Positions 17,280 through 25,083 of a stretch of DNA of 64,000 bases are shown in pieces. Both the position numbers and the translations under genes were made by a program. Source of the DNA: JAJRPT01 sp964465945 (lineage in GTDB: Bacteria; Bacteroidota; Ignavibacteria; Kapaibacteriales; UBA2268); contig CAYXMM010000012.1 in the NCBI GenBank assembly GCA_964465945.1, positions 1-64,000 on the forward strand, read 5' to 3'. The notes below the pieces were generated by a model. That model ran no database searches. It was not told where the DNA came from and was given only the letters and a program-made list of their open reading frames with translations. Position 1 is the first letter of the stretch. Each line of letters begins with the position of its first letter.

Positions 17280-18464
17280 TTATTTCTCAAATAAAAATAT
17301 ATTACTTCCAACCCAAATTTTATCTTTATTGAATTTAACCCCAACTAAATTACCTTTTGTCATTCTTCCTAAGTTCGTTACAGGCAAGTATTTCCCGTCC
17401 TTTTTAATATACATTATTCTAAGTTCAACTTTTGAATATTCATCATTAATATCCCGAATAACTGGTTCATATTTTACTTTCTTTTGAAGAATATAATTGT
17501 CAGTGTTAGTTAAATTAACTAAATCATCTTTAGTAATATCAAAAATCACACCTTGACCGGAAAAAGAAAAAATCGGCTTTAATACCCATTCTTCAATATT
17601 TAATTCATTAACATTCACATCATTATAAAAATGAGTCTCTGGGACAAATTCAGATTTTAAATACGGCATCATTAATTTAGAACATTTTTGAAACCAATCC
17701 GGGTGACAAACCCATTCTACATTTGCTTCTTCATAAAAATTGAACTCATTGATAAATTCTGTTCTTCTTTCTAACTCATCAAGAATAATTCTATTATAAA
17801 TTCTTTTTATAGGGATTAATTTACCATTAACCTTATAAAATAAATTATTTTTTACATTCTTAATTTGTGATAAACAAATAGTTTTTATACCAAAATACTT
17901 TTCAGAATAATAAAAATCAACAGCAGTACCTTGGTTCCAAGGATCGATTTCTAATAAAACTACATTTTCAGGATTATGATCCCCACAAATAAAACTATTT
18001 AACAATTCATTATAAGAATTAAAATCTAAACCATCCATTAAATAATTTAATTCGCCATCAAGCCCCCAATACTCCTTATATTTCATACCTAAATAATTCT
18101 GAAATGCAAAAAGCGAAGGAAAACCTTGCAACTCAATTAACTTTAATTCAAGATTATCATTATTCTTAGTAACTGCATAGTCAAGACATAAAAAAGTCAT
18201 CTCGCCCTCATCACCTTCGACCATTTTATTATTTGGAATTTTATCATCTAAATTAATATTTTTAATAATATTCTCAACTTGGCTAATAATTTCTTCGCCT
18301 GCTAATAAAGCTTTATTATACAACTCTCTACTTGCAAAAACAGGAGTTTCAGACAATCTAAAAGGTATTTTTAATTTTGAATCATTTTCACAGGAAATAA
18401 TAAAATCGTTATATTTTTGTTCTGTATAGTTTTTATTAAATTCATACATAAACTTTTCAATCAT
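17280..18464 (-). CDS. ATP-grasp-like protein, third gene of a ligase cluster
   Basis: The 394-residue soluble protein has a C-terminal part that looks like an ATP-grasp fold. VLKPIFSFSGQGV near residue 294 resembles the lysine and glycine-rich loop that binds ATP, followed by YILQKKVKYEPV and an acidic KVELRIMYI strand. The N-terminal half contains LIELQGFPSLFAFQ and VVLLEIDPWNQGT, which recalls the glutathionylspermidine-synthase type of ligase. I cannot name a family. It overlaps the upstream amidotransferase gene by 8 bases and is surely co-expressed with it and the GCS2-type ligase. Together they suggest ATP-dependent formation of an amide or peptide from an amino acid. Substrate unknown. 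Confidence 0.65.
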   Translation of the reverse strand: MIEKFMYEFNKNYTEQKYNDFIISCENDSKLKIPFRLSETPVFASRELYNKALLAGEEIISQVENIIKNINLDDKIPNNKMVEGDEGEMTFLCLDYAVTKNNDNLELKLIELQGFPSLFAFQNYLGMKYKEYWGLDGELNYLMDGLDFNSYNELLNSFICGDHNPENVVLLEIDPWNQGTAVDFYYSEKYFGIKTICLSQIKNVKNNLFYKVNGKLIPIKRIYNRIILDELERRTEFINEFNFYEEANVEWVCHPDWFQKCSKLMMPYLKSEFVPETHFYNDVNVNELNIEEWVLKPIFSFSGQGVIFDITKDDLVNLTNTDNYILQKKVKYEPVIRDINDEYSKVELRIMYIKKDGKYLPVTNLGRMTKGNLVGVKFNKDKIWVGSNIFLFEK

Positions 18465-19254
18465 AATTATACTCCTTTTTAATTTGACTAATTAATTTAG
18501 GTATGAAATTATCTTGTGTATAAGGAAGTTTATCCTCATGTTCTAATCTACTCATAACCCTCGTATATTTCTTATAACCATGAGATTTTATTATTCCTTC
18601 CATTTTTTCTTCTTGTGAGAAATAATACTTCATACCTTTTGCATCTGCTTCTGGGTGAAATTGAGTTCCAATAATTTCATGAGTAAATTGAATACCCATA
18701 ACAGCACGTTCTTTTTTCACATTAGGTCTAATCTTTTCTAAAAATAAAATCTTTGCATCCATTTCTTGAAATCGCAAAGCATTCGGCTCAACCATTTGCC
18801 AATCTCTTGAATCAACAGCGAAAATCGGACTTCTCAAATCCTTAAATAGCTCCATTTTATCAGCAAAATCAGTCTTATGAACTGGAAAAATACCAAAAGC
18901 AGTAGAATTTCTTTCCTTTATATGTCCTAACCCAAAATGAGTAACAGCCATCTGAAACGAATGACAAATTAAAAAGGCATATTTCTTTTTACTATTATTT
19001 TGATTATATTCAATAAGCTCATCAAGCATATTACCATATAATTTCTGCCAAGTATCTTGTCCCTCATAAGGGCTATCAGGACCGCCGGTAGAAACAATTA
19101 AATCATAATTACTTAACTTAGGTACCTCAGATTTCACCCTAATATCATAAACATTCCAATCTACATCGCATTTTGTTAAAATACCCTTAATGTTCCCCAT
19201 ACCTTGATTTGGAAAACCCTTATACATATCAAGAATTGCTGCTTTTAATTTCAA
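18457..19254 (-). CDS. Class I glutamine amidotransferase-like protein, second gene of the ligase cluster
   Basis: The protein is about 265 residues when started at the TTG at 19254. That codon follows the stop of the upstream gene by one base and has GGGGATA just before it. An ATG at 19296 would overlap the upstream gene by 41 bases and add 14 unlikely residues. Features are VSTGGPDSPYEG, the nucleophile elbow FLICHSFQMAV (cysteine) and GTQFHPEADAKG (histidine plus glutamate), the class I triad used by GuaA-like enzymes to release ammonia from glutamine, or by gamma-glutamyl hydrolases. Its place between a carboxylate-amine ligase and an ATP-grasp protein suggests that it supplies ammonia to, or trims, the cluster's product. 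Confidence 0.8.
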   Translation of the reverse strand: MKLKAAILDMYKGFPNQGMGNIKGILTKCDVDWNVYDIRVKSEVPKLSNYDLIVSTGGPDSPYEGQDTWQKLYGNMLDELIEYNQNNSKKKYAFLICHSFQMAVTHFGLGHIKERNSTAFGIFPVHKTDFADKMELFKDLRSPIFAVDSRDWQMVEPNALRFQEMDAKILFLEKIRPNVKKERAVMGIQFTHEIIGTQFHPEADAKGMKYYFSQEEKMEGIIKSHGYKKYTRVMSRLEHEDKLPYTQDNFIPKLISQIKKEYNYD

Positions 19255-19255
19255 A

Positions 19256-20353
19256 TTATATCCCCAATCTTGTTTCTTTAACACAATATTCAACAACTTT
19301 TTTCAAGTCTTTAGTTTCATTAAAAACTTGTAATTGTCTATCAGCCCCACTTCCATCGTCAAGCATTTGGTAGATATAATCAATATACTCTCTTGAACCC
19401 AAATCATCAACAACTTCATCAACAAAATTAATAAACTCATAAATCAAATTACGAATAGCAACCTCTTTTTCTCTACCGAAATCTATTAACTTACCACTCA
19501 AGCCATATCGAGCAGCTCTCCATTTATTCTCATTAATTAAACTTCTTGAATAAAGCCGAAAGTTTAAGTTTTTCTTTCTTAATCTATCCAGCTTTGCAAC
19601 AAGAGCTTGACATAGCGCCGCTATAGCCAGCGTTTCCATTGGACGAAGCGTTACATCGCAAATTCTAAATTCAATAGTTTTATAATAAGGATGTGCCCTC
19701 ACATCCCACCAAATCTTTTTCCCGTCATCAATACAACCCGTTTTAACCAATAAATTCACAAAATCATCATAATCGGAAAGAGAATGAAAATATTCTGGAA
19801 TCCCTGTCCTTGGAAATTTATCAAACACTTTTGAACGAAAAGACTTAAAGCCAGTATTATCTCCGTCCCAAAATGGTGAATTAGTAGATAAAGCAAAAAT
19901 ATGAGGTAAAAAATAACGAACAGCGTTCATCATATAAACACCCGCATCGCGAGACTCAACCCCAATATGAATATGCAAACCAAAAATTAAATTCTGCCTT
20001 GCTGCATCTTGCATTTCCTCAACAATTTCTAAATAACGAGGATGATTAGTAATATTCTGGTCTTTCCACTTTGCAAATGGGTGCGTCCCAGCAGCTGCAA
20101 TTAATAAATTTTCTTTATCAGCCACCTCAATAAGTTTTCGCCTTAAAAGATATATCTCCTCTTTTGCTTTATGCATATCCTCGCAAATATCAGTCGTTAG
20201 TTCTATTACCGCTGAGTGCATTTCCGCCTTTGCCTTATCCCCAAGCTCATCTGCCACCTTCTCCAACATATTATGTTTATATGAACATAAATCTAACGTG
20301 CCTGGCTCAATTATCTGAAATTCCTCTTCAATCCCAATAGTAAATTGGTGCAT
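19256..20353 (-). CDS. GCS2-type carboxylate-amine ligase (YbdK family), first gene of the ligase cluster
   Basis: The 365-residue protein has the family opening TIGIEEEFQIIEPGTLDL, the metal and ATP site motif AAAGTHPFAKWKDQ, the conserved FGLHIHIGV near residue 140, and KTIEFRICDVTLRP near residue 230. YbdK-family proteins are relatives of gamma-glutamylcysteine synthetase with weak glutamate-cysteine ligase activity. Many homologues have other, unidentified amino acid substrates. The gene leads an operon with the amidotransferase and the ATP-grasp-like protein, without gaps between the genes. No glutathione synthetase homologue is otherwise visible, so a dedicated pathway is more likely than glutathione synthesis. 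Confidence 0.88.
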   Translation of the reverse strand: MHQFTIGIEEEFQIIEPGTLDLCSYKHNMLEKVADELGDKAKAEMHSAVIELTTDICEDMHKAKEEIYLLRRKLIEVADKENLLIAAAGTHPFAKWKDQNITNHPRYLEIVEEMQDAARQNLIFGLHIHIGVESRDAGVYMMNAVRYFLPHIFALSTNSPFWDGDNTGFKSFRSKVFDKFPRTGIPEYFHSLSDYDDFVNLLVKTGCIDDGKKIWWDVRAHPYYKTIEFRICDVTLRPMETLAIAALCQALVAKLDRLRKKNLNFRLYSRSLINENKWRAARYGLSGKLIDFGREKEVAIRNLIYEFINFVDEVVDDLGSREYIDYIYQMLDDGSGADRQLQVFNETKDLKKVVEYCVKETRLGI

Positions 20354-20527
20354 AAACTACCTCGAAATTTATATATTATTTTCAAATCCATTATCCAAAT
20401 TAAAGAATATTTCATTCAAAGAAAAGAAATTATTTTAATTTATAATTTTTTCAATTTTGAATTACTTTTTTAGATATTTAAAATATTCTTATTTTAGAAT
20501 TATCTTTAAAAAAAAATTTATTTTTAT

Positions 20528-20929
20528 ATGGAAAATCAAGATATTCGCTGGAAACAAAGATTTGAAAATTACAAGAAAGCTTATTCTCAATTTAATAAGT
20601 TTCTTTCCAAAAAAGATTTGAATGAATTAGAAAAACAAGGTCTTGTTCAATCTTTTGAATACACACACGAGTTAGCTTGGAACTTAATGAAAGATTTTTT
20701 GCAATATGAAGGAATTCAAAATCTTATCGGTTCAAGAAGCACGACACGAGAAGCATTTGATAAAGGAATAATTTCCGAAGGGCAAATTTGGATAAATATG
20801 ATTGAAAGTAGAAATAAAACTGTTCATTTATATGAAGAAAATATTTTAAATGATGAGTTGGATAAAATCATTAATCAATATGCAATATTATTTCAAGAAC
20901 TTTTACAATACTTCACTAATCGCCCATGA
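20528..20929 (+). CDS. HEPN-domain protein, HI0074 family (antitoxin or toxin partner of MNT nucleotidyltransferase)
   Basis: The 133-residue helical protein matches the nucleotidyltransferase substrate-binding (HI0074) family: RWKQRFENYKKAYSQF at the start, QSFEYTHELAWNLMKDFL near residue 45, and SRNKTVHLYEE near residue 98, the R-x4-H motif of HEPN RNases. It overlaps the MNT gene by 4 bases (ATGA). HEPN/MNT pairs act as toxin-antitoxin modules in which the nucleotidyltransferase can AMPylate and silence the HEPN RNase. That mode is known from other members and inferred here. Confidence 0.88.
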   Translation: MENQDIRWKQRFENYKKAYSQFNKFLSKKDLNELEKQGLVQSFEYTHELAWNLMKDFLQYEGIQNLIGSRSTTREAFDKGIISEGQIWINMIESRNKTVHLYEENILNDELDKIINQYAILFQELLQYFTNRP

Positions 20930-21228
20930 ACTACGGATTAGATATAGAATTACTCACTAAAATTAATAATATTTTTAGCCATTATCCTGAGATTAAAAGT
21001 GTAATAATTTTTGGTTCAAGAGCAAAAGGTAATTTTAAACCAGGTTCTGATATTGATTTAGCAATTATTGGTAACATTACTCCTACAATTATCTCTCAAA
21101 TTTATTTACAAATTGATGAACTGAATTCCCCTTATAAATTTGATTTAATTAATTACAATTCAATTTCAAACAACGATTTATTAGAACATATCAATAGAAT
21201 TGGTAAAACTATTTACTCCAATTCATAA
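20926..21228 (+). CDS. Minimal nucleotidyltransferase (MNT), HI0073 family
   Basis: The 100-residue protein has the nucleotidyltransferase core VIIFGSRAKGNFKPGSDIDL: the GS motif followed by the paired acidic residues DxD that bind metal and ATP. It is of the minimal type without additional domains. It is translated from an ATG overlapping the HEPN gene stop (ATGA), giving tight coupling. Role as partner of the HEPN protein: nucleotide transfer to the HEPN RNase and neutralisation of it. A weak hairpin follows. Confidence 0.88.
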   Translation: MNYGLDIELLTKINNIFSHYPEIKSVIIFGSRAKGNFKPGSDIDLAIIGNITPTIISQIYLQIDELNSPYKFDLINYNSISNNDLLEHINRIGKTIYSNS

Positions 21229-21248
21229 TTTTTTATTCTATAAAAAAA

Positions 21249-21269
21249 GTAGATATTTCGTAAATCTAC
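21249..21269 (+). terminator. Weak hairpin after the HEPN/MNT pair
   Basis: GTAGAT and ATCTAC form a six-base stem, preceded by A7 and followed by CATTTTAT. It is a poor terminator at best. Confidence 0.3.
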
Positions 21270-21280
21270 CATTTTATCCT

Positions 21281-21288
21281 TATTTTTG
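21281..21288 (+). promoter_or_regulatory. -7 element TATTTTTG of pgi
   Basis: TATTTTTG fits TAnnTTTG and lies 27 bases before the ATG at 21316. If it is the -7 element, the TTG at 21286 cannot be the start codon. Confidence 0.4.
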
Positions 21289-21315
21289 AGATTATGTATA
21301 ATTGAAAACTCTGAT

Positions 21316-22941
21316 ATGTCTAAAATAACTGAATCCAGACCTTGGAAAGAACTAAACGAACATTATTTTAATATAAAAAATCTTCAAATGAAGGAAATTT
21401 TTCGCTATGATGAAGATAGATTTGAAAAATTTCATATCAAATGGAACAACTTCTTATTTGATTATTCTAAAAATAGAATGAACTGGGATACTATTGCTCT
21501 TTTCTTAGAACTCGCTAAATTCCAACGACTTAGATTTAAAATAAAAGACCTCTTCGATGGCAAAGAATTAAATACTACTGAAAAACGCCCCGCTTTACAT
21601 ACTGCTCTTCGCGACCCAGACCCAATAAATAACTACAAAGGAATCGGTTTTGAAAGTGAAATTTTACAAGTTCAAAACAAGATGGAATCTATTACCAAGT
21701 CTATTTTGAAAGGCGAATGGAAAGGGCATCGAAATCACTCAATCAAGAATATTGTTAATATTGGAATTGGCGGTTCAGACTTAGGTCCTAAATTTGTCTG
21801 TGAAGCACTTAGAGAATATCACACTGAAATGAAAGTTGAATTCGTATCAAATGTTGATAGACGCGATATTAATCGAATTATGCTTAATCTCAATCCCGAA
21901 GAAACAATTTTCATCATTACAAGTAAGTCGTTCAAAACACAAGAAACTCTTCAAAATGCTATGACAGCTAAGAACTGGCTCGAAAGAAGCGGAGTTGCTC
22001 AAACCGATTTTCCAAAACATTTTATTGCAATTTCATCAAATAAAGATGAGTGCTTGAAATTTGGAGTTGCAGAAGAAAACATACTTGAAATGTGGGATTC
22101 AATCGGCGGAAGATACTCCCTGTGGAGTGCTGTTGGCTTACCTATTGCTCTTCAAATCGGTTGGAATAATTTTAAAAAGATGCTTGATGGTGCTTACCAA
22201 ATGGATATACACTTTAAAAATACTCCTTATGAAATGAATATTCCTGTGCTTATGGCTTTCTTGGATATTTGGTATACAAATTTTTTCAATTCACCCGGCA
22301 GAGCAGTTATTCCATACAATAACGACTTAGTTAATCTTACAAGTTATCTACAACAACTCGAAATGGAAAGTAATGGAAAAAACATCACTTCAAAAGGTGA
22401 AAAACTCGATTATCTATCAAAGAACATAGTTTTTGGAAGCATTGGCACAAACGCACAACACTCATTTTTTCAATTAATTCATCAAGGAAAATTCATAATT
22501 CCAGTTGATTTCATACTTGTTGCAGATTATGATAAAAATGATGCTCATAACCAAAAATTAACTTCAAATTGTCTAGCTCAAGCTCGGGCTTTAATGCTTG
22601 GCAAAACTAAAGATGAAGTTATTGCTGAAATGACTTTACAAGGTAAATCAGAAGATGAAATTAAAGAACTTATGCCACATAGGGTTTTTGAAGGAAATCG
22701 ACCAAGCAATACTATTTTAATTAAACATTTATCACCAAGAGAACTCGGTTCTCTTATTGCAATGTACGAACATAAAACATTCACCGAAGCAATGCTTCTT
22801 GGACTTAACCCATTCGACCAATGGGGGGTTGAACTTGGTAAAGTAATGGCTGATGAAGTCTTAGAACAACTCTATAATGATAACCTAATTACTCACTTTG
22901 ACTCTTCAACAAATTCGCTCATCAATTGGATAAAATCGTAA
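21316..22941 (+). CDS. pgi: Glucose-6-phosphate isomerase
   Basis: The 541-residue enzyme starts at ATG 21316 (MSKITESRPWKEL). A longer frame from a TTG at 21286 is possible but would start inside the probable promoter. Recognisable PGI motifs are RPALHTALRD near residue 90, VNIGIGGSDLGPK near residue 150, SKSFKTQETL near residue 205, the signature SIGGRYSLWSAVGLPIAL near residue 275, and GSIGTNAQHSFFQLIHQG near residue 375 with the catalytic histidine. It interconverts glucose-6-phosphate and fructose-6-phosphate in glycolysis and gluconeogenesis. Single gene with its own terminator. Confidence 0.97.
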   Translation: MSKITESRPWKELNEHYFNIKNLQMKEIFRYDEDRFEKFHIKWNNFLFDYSKNRMNWDTIALFLELAKFQRLRFKIKDLFDGKELNTTEKRPALHTALRDPDPINNYKGIGFESEILQVQNKMESITKSILKGEWKGHRNHSIKNIVNIGIGGSDLGPKFVCEALREYHTEMKVEFVSNVDRRDINRIMLNLNPEETIFIITSKSFKTQETLQNAMTAKNWLERSGVAQTDFPKHFIAISSNKDECLKFGVAEENILEMWDSIGGRYSLWSAVGLPIALQIGWNNFKKMLDGAYQMDIHFKNTPYEMNIPVLMAFLDIWYTNFFNSPGRAVIPYNNDLVNLTSYLQQLEMESNGKNITSKGEKLDYLSKNIVFGSIGTNAQHSFFQLIHQGKFIIPVDFILVADYDKNDAHNQKLTSNCLAQARALMLGKTKDEVIAEMTLQGKSEDEIKELMPHRVFEGNRPSNTILIKHLSPRELGSLIAMYEHKTFTEAMLLGLNPFDQWGVELGKVMADEVLEQLYNDNLITHFDSSTNSLINWIKS

Positions 22942-22948
22942 ATAATAG

Positions 22949-22981
22949 CTCTACTACTTCACAAATAGTAGAGTTTATTTT
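22949..22981 (+). terminator. Terminator of pgi
   Basis: The perfect stem CTCTACTA / TAGTAGAG with a nine-base loop is followed by TTTATTTTTT. It reaches into the last codons of the convergent gene at 22975. Confidence 0.75.
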
Positions 22982-23424
22982 TTCAAATAACTTTTTTCAT
23001 ATAATTCAATCCATTGCTCGACACTCATTTTACTCACTAATTCACCTATTAAGTGAAATGGAATTTCTTCGGGCTTTTTGAACCTGATGCAACTTTTCCC
23101 CATATCTAATTTTCTTTTACTATATTTAGGAAACTCGCCCACAAACCAATTATAAAGCTCATTATCAGCATATACTCCCATATTATAAAAAGAAATAAAA
23201 TTCTTTCTTGCAGCAATCCCCATAAATGGTAAAGGTAATTTAGTATCACAATGATAACCCGCCGGATAGATACTATGTGGAACAATATATCCCACTGACC
23301 CATAAGACATCTCTTCTTTGAATCCTTCTGGAAGATTTTCCAAAATAACCTTCCGTAAATCTAAGAATCCTTCCTTATATTTCGGCTCAATTTGACTTAT
23401 ATACTCTTCTACTGATTTTTCCAT
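22975..23424 (-). CDS. DUF1801 domain-containing protein
   Basis: The 149-residue soluble protein has the DUF1801 pattern: EEYISQIEPKYKEGFLDLR at the start, EEMSYGSVGYIVP near residue 38, and GMGKSCIRFKK-like and IPFHLIGELVSKM segments near the end. The family has a YdhG/frataxin-like fold and no settled function. It lies 2 bases after the membrane protein gene at 23427, so the two form one operon read from the promoter at 23965-23996. Confidence 0.8.
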   Translation of the reverse strand: MEKSVEEYISQIEPKYKEGFLDLRKVILENLPEGFKEEMSYGSVGYIVPHSIYPAGYHCDTKLPLPFMGIAARKNFISFYNMGVYADNELYNWFVGEFPKYSKRKLDMGKSCIRFKKPEEIPFHLIGELVSKMSVEQWIELYEKSYLKK

Positions 23425-23426
23425 TT

Positions 23427-23915
23427 CTATTTATTTAATAAAGGTTTTCTAAAAAAGATTGCTACTATAGTAGAGGTAATTATTCCCATAATCAACGCAA
23501 AAATAGTAGATTGCATAACGTAATTTCCAAAATTAAAATAATCTTGTGCTTCTTCCAAAGTTGCTAATTTATTCTCAACACTAAATCTTATCATATTTAT
23601 GAAAAAATCTGGAGTAATAAACTCAAAAGTTATGTATAATGATAAAGGAGTTAATATTGCTATACCTATACTCCAAGCAATCCCACTATACAACAATGCC
23701 TTATAATTACTATTCTCTTGAAGCTGTTGCCTTTTTGCTTTCATAAAAAACACAACCATTAATGTTGCTACAATTCCAAAGAAATTAGTAAAATGAGCAT
23801 GGTCTTTAATATTAACATCATGCCAACCCATTTGTTTTTCAAAGACCATCCAAATTAGTCCAACAATAGTGAAATAAAGTGTCCACATCACTTCAAATTT
23901 TCCTAAATATTTCAT
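23427..23915 (-). CDS. Four-helix membrane protein (DUF4199-like)
   Basis: The 162-residue protein has four hydrophobic segments at about residues 9-25, 43-58, 73-95 and 128-152, with short charged loops (KAKRQQLQEN). Pattern and size fit the DUF4199 membrane proteins common in Bacteroidota; that assignment is from memory. First gene of a two-gene operon with the DUF1801 protein. No function is known. Confidence 0.7.
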   Translation of the reverse strand: MKYLGKFEVMWTLYFTIVGLIWMVFEKQMGWHDVNIKDHAHFTNFFGIVATLMVVFFMKAKRQQLQENSNYKALLYSGIAWSIGIAILTPLSLYITFEFITPDFFINMIRFSVENKLATLEEAQDYFNFGNYVMQSTIFALIMGIITSTIVAIFFRKPLLNK

Positions 23916-23964
23916 ATTACAACCTTTTAATTAATTACGTTTCACAACTATAATTGCAAAAATA

Positions 23965-23996
23965 CAAAATTATTTACAAACAATTAATTTACAAAA
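23965..23996 (-). promoter_or_regulatory. Bacteroidota-type promoter of the DUF4199-DUF1801 operon
   Basis: The minus strand has TTTTG (23996-23992), a spacer of 19 bases, then TAATTTTG (23972-23965). This is the same spacing as in the promoter at 9296-9326. The ATG is 50 bases downstream. Confidence 0.55.
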
Positions 23997-24023
23997 TGCT
24001 TTAATTAAATTTTATAACACCCA

Positions 24024-24068
24024 AATTCCCCTTCATCAGAGGGGTGTCGGCTTGCCGACGGGGTGGTT
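24024..24068. repeat. Intergenic inverted-repeat element
   Basis: A G+C-rich island in AT-rich surroundings: CCCCTTCATCAGAGGGG, then the hairpin GTCGGC-TT-GCCGAC (24046-24059), then GGGGTGG. It resembles intergenic repeats I recall from Bacteroidota genomes (CCCCTC..GAGGGG, hairpin, GGGGTGG). A related start (TTCCCCTCGATTACCGAG) lies at about 24124-24142. Only one full copy is in this window. Confidence 0.5.
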
Positions 24069-24181
24069 GTATTAAAAAACTTCAAAGAAATATAACATCA
24101 ACAGCAAAAACCCAACAAAAAAAATTCCCCTCGATTACCGAGCGAAGTTAAAGAGTCAAAAAAAGCATTTAATTTTATAAA

Positions 24182-24739
24182 TCACTTTTTCTTCTTGCTT
24201 TCCCAAATTACGTCCTCCACTCCTTCGAGGTGGTTTGCGTATCTTGATGCTTCGAAAAGATAGTCCGAGAGGCGGTTCATGAATTTTATTGTATAAGCCC
24301 CAAGATTTTCTTCATGCATTATGCTAACAGCAATCCTTTCGGCTCTACGGCAAACTGTCCTTGCTTGATGAAGAAATGCAGAACGTTTTGTACCACCAGG
24401 AAGAATGAATTTAGTTAATTTTGGAAGCTTGGCATCGTAATCGTCGATTTTTTGCTCTAAATCAATAACGTCATTTTCTTCAATTCGAGCAATCCTACGC
24501 TTTAGTTCTGGCGATTCAGGAGTTGCTAAATCCGCTCCAAATTTGAAGAGTAAATCGTTTAAATATATCAAGTGCTCACCTAATATATCATCAGGACCGA
24601 ATGTGCGAGCAAGTCCAATAATTGAGTTTAGTTCATCGATTGTACCATATAATTCAACTCTGAGGTGCGATTTTTTTACTCTACTCCCGTCGAATAATGA
24701 GGTTTCGCCGACGTCGCCGGTTTTTGTATAAATTTTCAT
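24182..24739 (-). CDS. Cob(I)alamin adenosyltransferase, PduO type
   Basis: The 185-residue protein carries the PduO-type signatures: KIYTKTGDVGETSLFDGSR at the N-terminus (ATP loop), VELYGTIDELNSIIGL near residue 30, FILPGGT near residue 113, and ARTVCRRAERIAVSI near residue 128. It transfers the adenosyl group of ATP to cob(I)alamin to make coenzyme B12. It lies 14 bases after gatC and is likely co-transcribed with it. No cobalamin riboswitch is visible upstream and no other B12 gene is present, so it is probably part of salvage rather than synthesis. Confidence 0.93.
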   Translation of the reverse strand: MKIYTKTGDVGETSLFDGSRVKKSHLRVELYGTIDELNSIIGLARTFGPDDILGEHLIYLNDLLFKFGADLATPESPELKRRIARIEENDVIDLEQKIDDYDAKLPKLTKFILPGGTKRSAFLHQARTVCRRAERIAVSIMHEENLGAYTIKFMNRLSDYLFEASRYANHLEGVEDVIWESKKKK

Positions 24740-24753
24740 TTTTCGCTTTCTAT

Positions 24754-25032
24754 TTATTCAATAACTTTTGGAACTTTAAAGAATTGTTCGTTTTTCTTTG
24801 GCGCATTTAACAAAGCATCTTCAAGTGAAATTGCCTCCTTTGCTTTGTCATCTCGCCAGACATTGTAATCTTCATTCACGTGAGTCATTGGCTCAACACC
24901 AGATAAATCAAATTGTTCGATTTGAGATACATAATCTAATACTTGATTGAATTTTTCTTTTATACTTTCAATTTCGTTTTCTTCAATTTTGATATTTGCT
25001 AAATCAGCGATTTTTTTAACATCTTTTATCAT
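24754..25032 (-). CDS. gatC: Asp-tRNA(Asn)/Glu-tRNA(Gln) amidotransferase subunit C
   Basis: The protein is 92 residues when started at ATG 25032 (IKDVKKIADLANIKIEEN). The open frame extends back to an ATG at 25068, but the probable -7 element lies right there, so the inner start is preferred. It has the GatC pattern LANIKI, FNQVLDYVSQIEQFDLSGVEP, VWRDD and the FFKVPKVIE end. GatC is the small stabilising subunit of GatCAB, which amidates misacylated Glu-tRNA(Gln) or Asp-tRNA(Asn). gatB is at 43343-44791; gatA is not in the window. Confidence 0.93.
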   Translation of the reverse strand: MIKDVKKIADLANIKIEENEIESIKEKFNQVLDYVSQIEQFDLSGVEPMTHVNEDYNVWRDDKAKEAISLEDALLNAPKKNEQFFKVPKVIE

Positions 25033-25075
25033 ATTAGTTGTCTGTTTTTTAAAATAATTTAATTGCAAAAATACG

Positions 25076-25083
25076 TAATTTTA
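25076..25083 (-). promoter_or_regulatory. -7 element TATTTTTG of gatC
   Basis: The minus-strand TATTTTTG fits TAnnTTTG and is 43 bases before the preferred gatC start. It overlaps the stop codon of the preceding gene. Confidence 0.4.

Noticed and set aside
21286..21316. TTG start for pgi giving ten more residues
   Set aside because: It lies in the probable -7 promoter element, and MSKITESRPW looks like a natural start.
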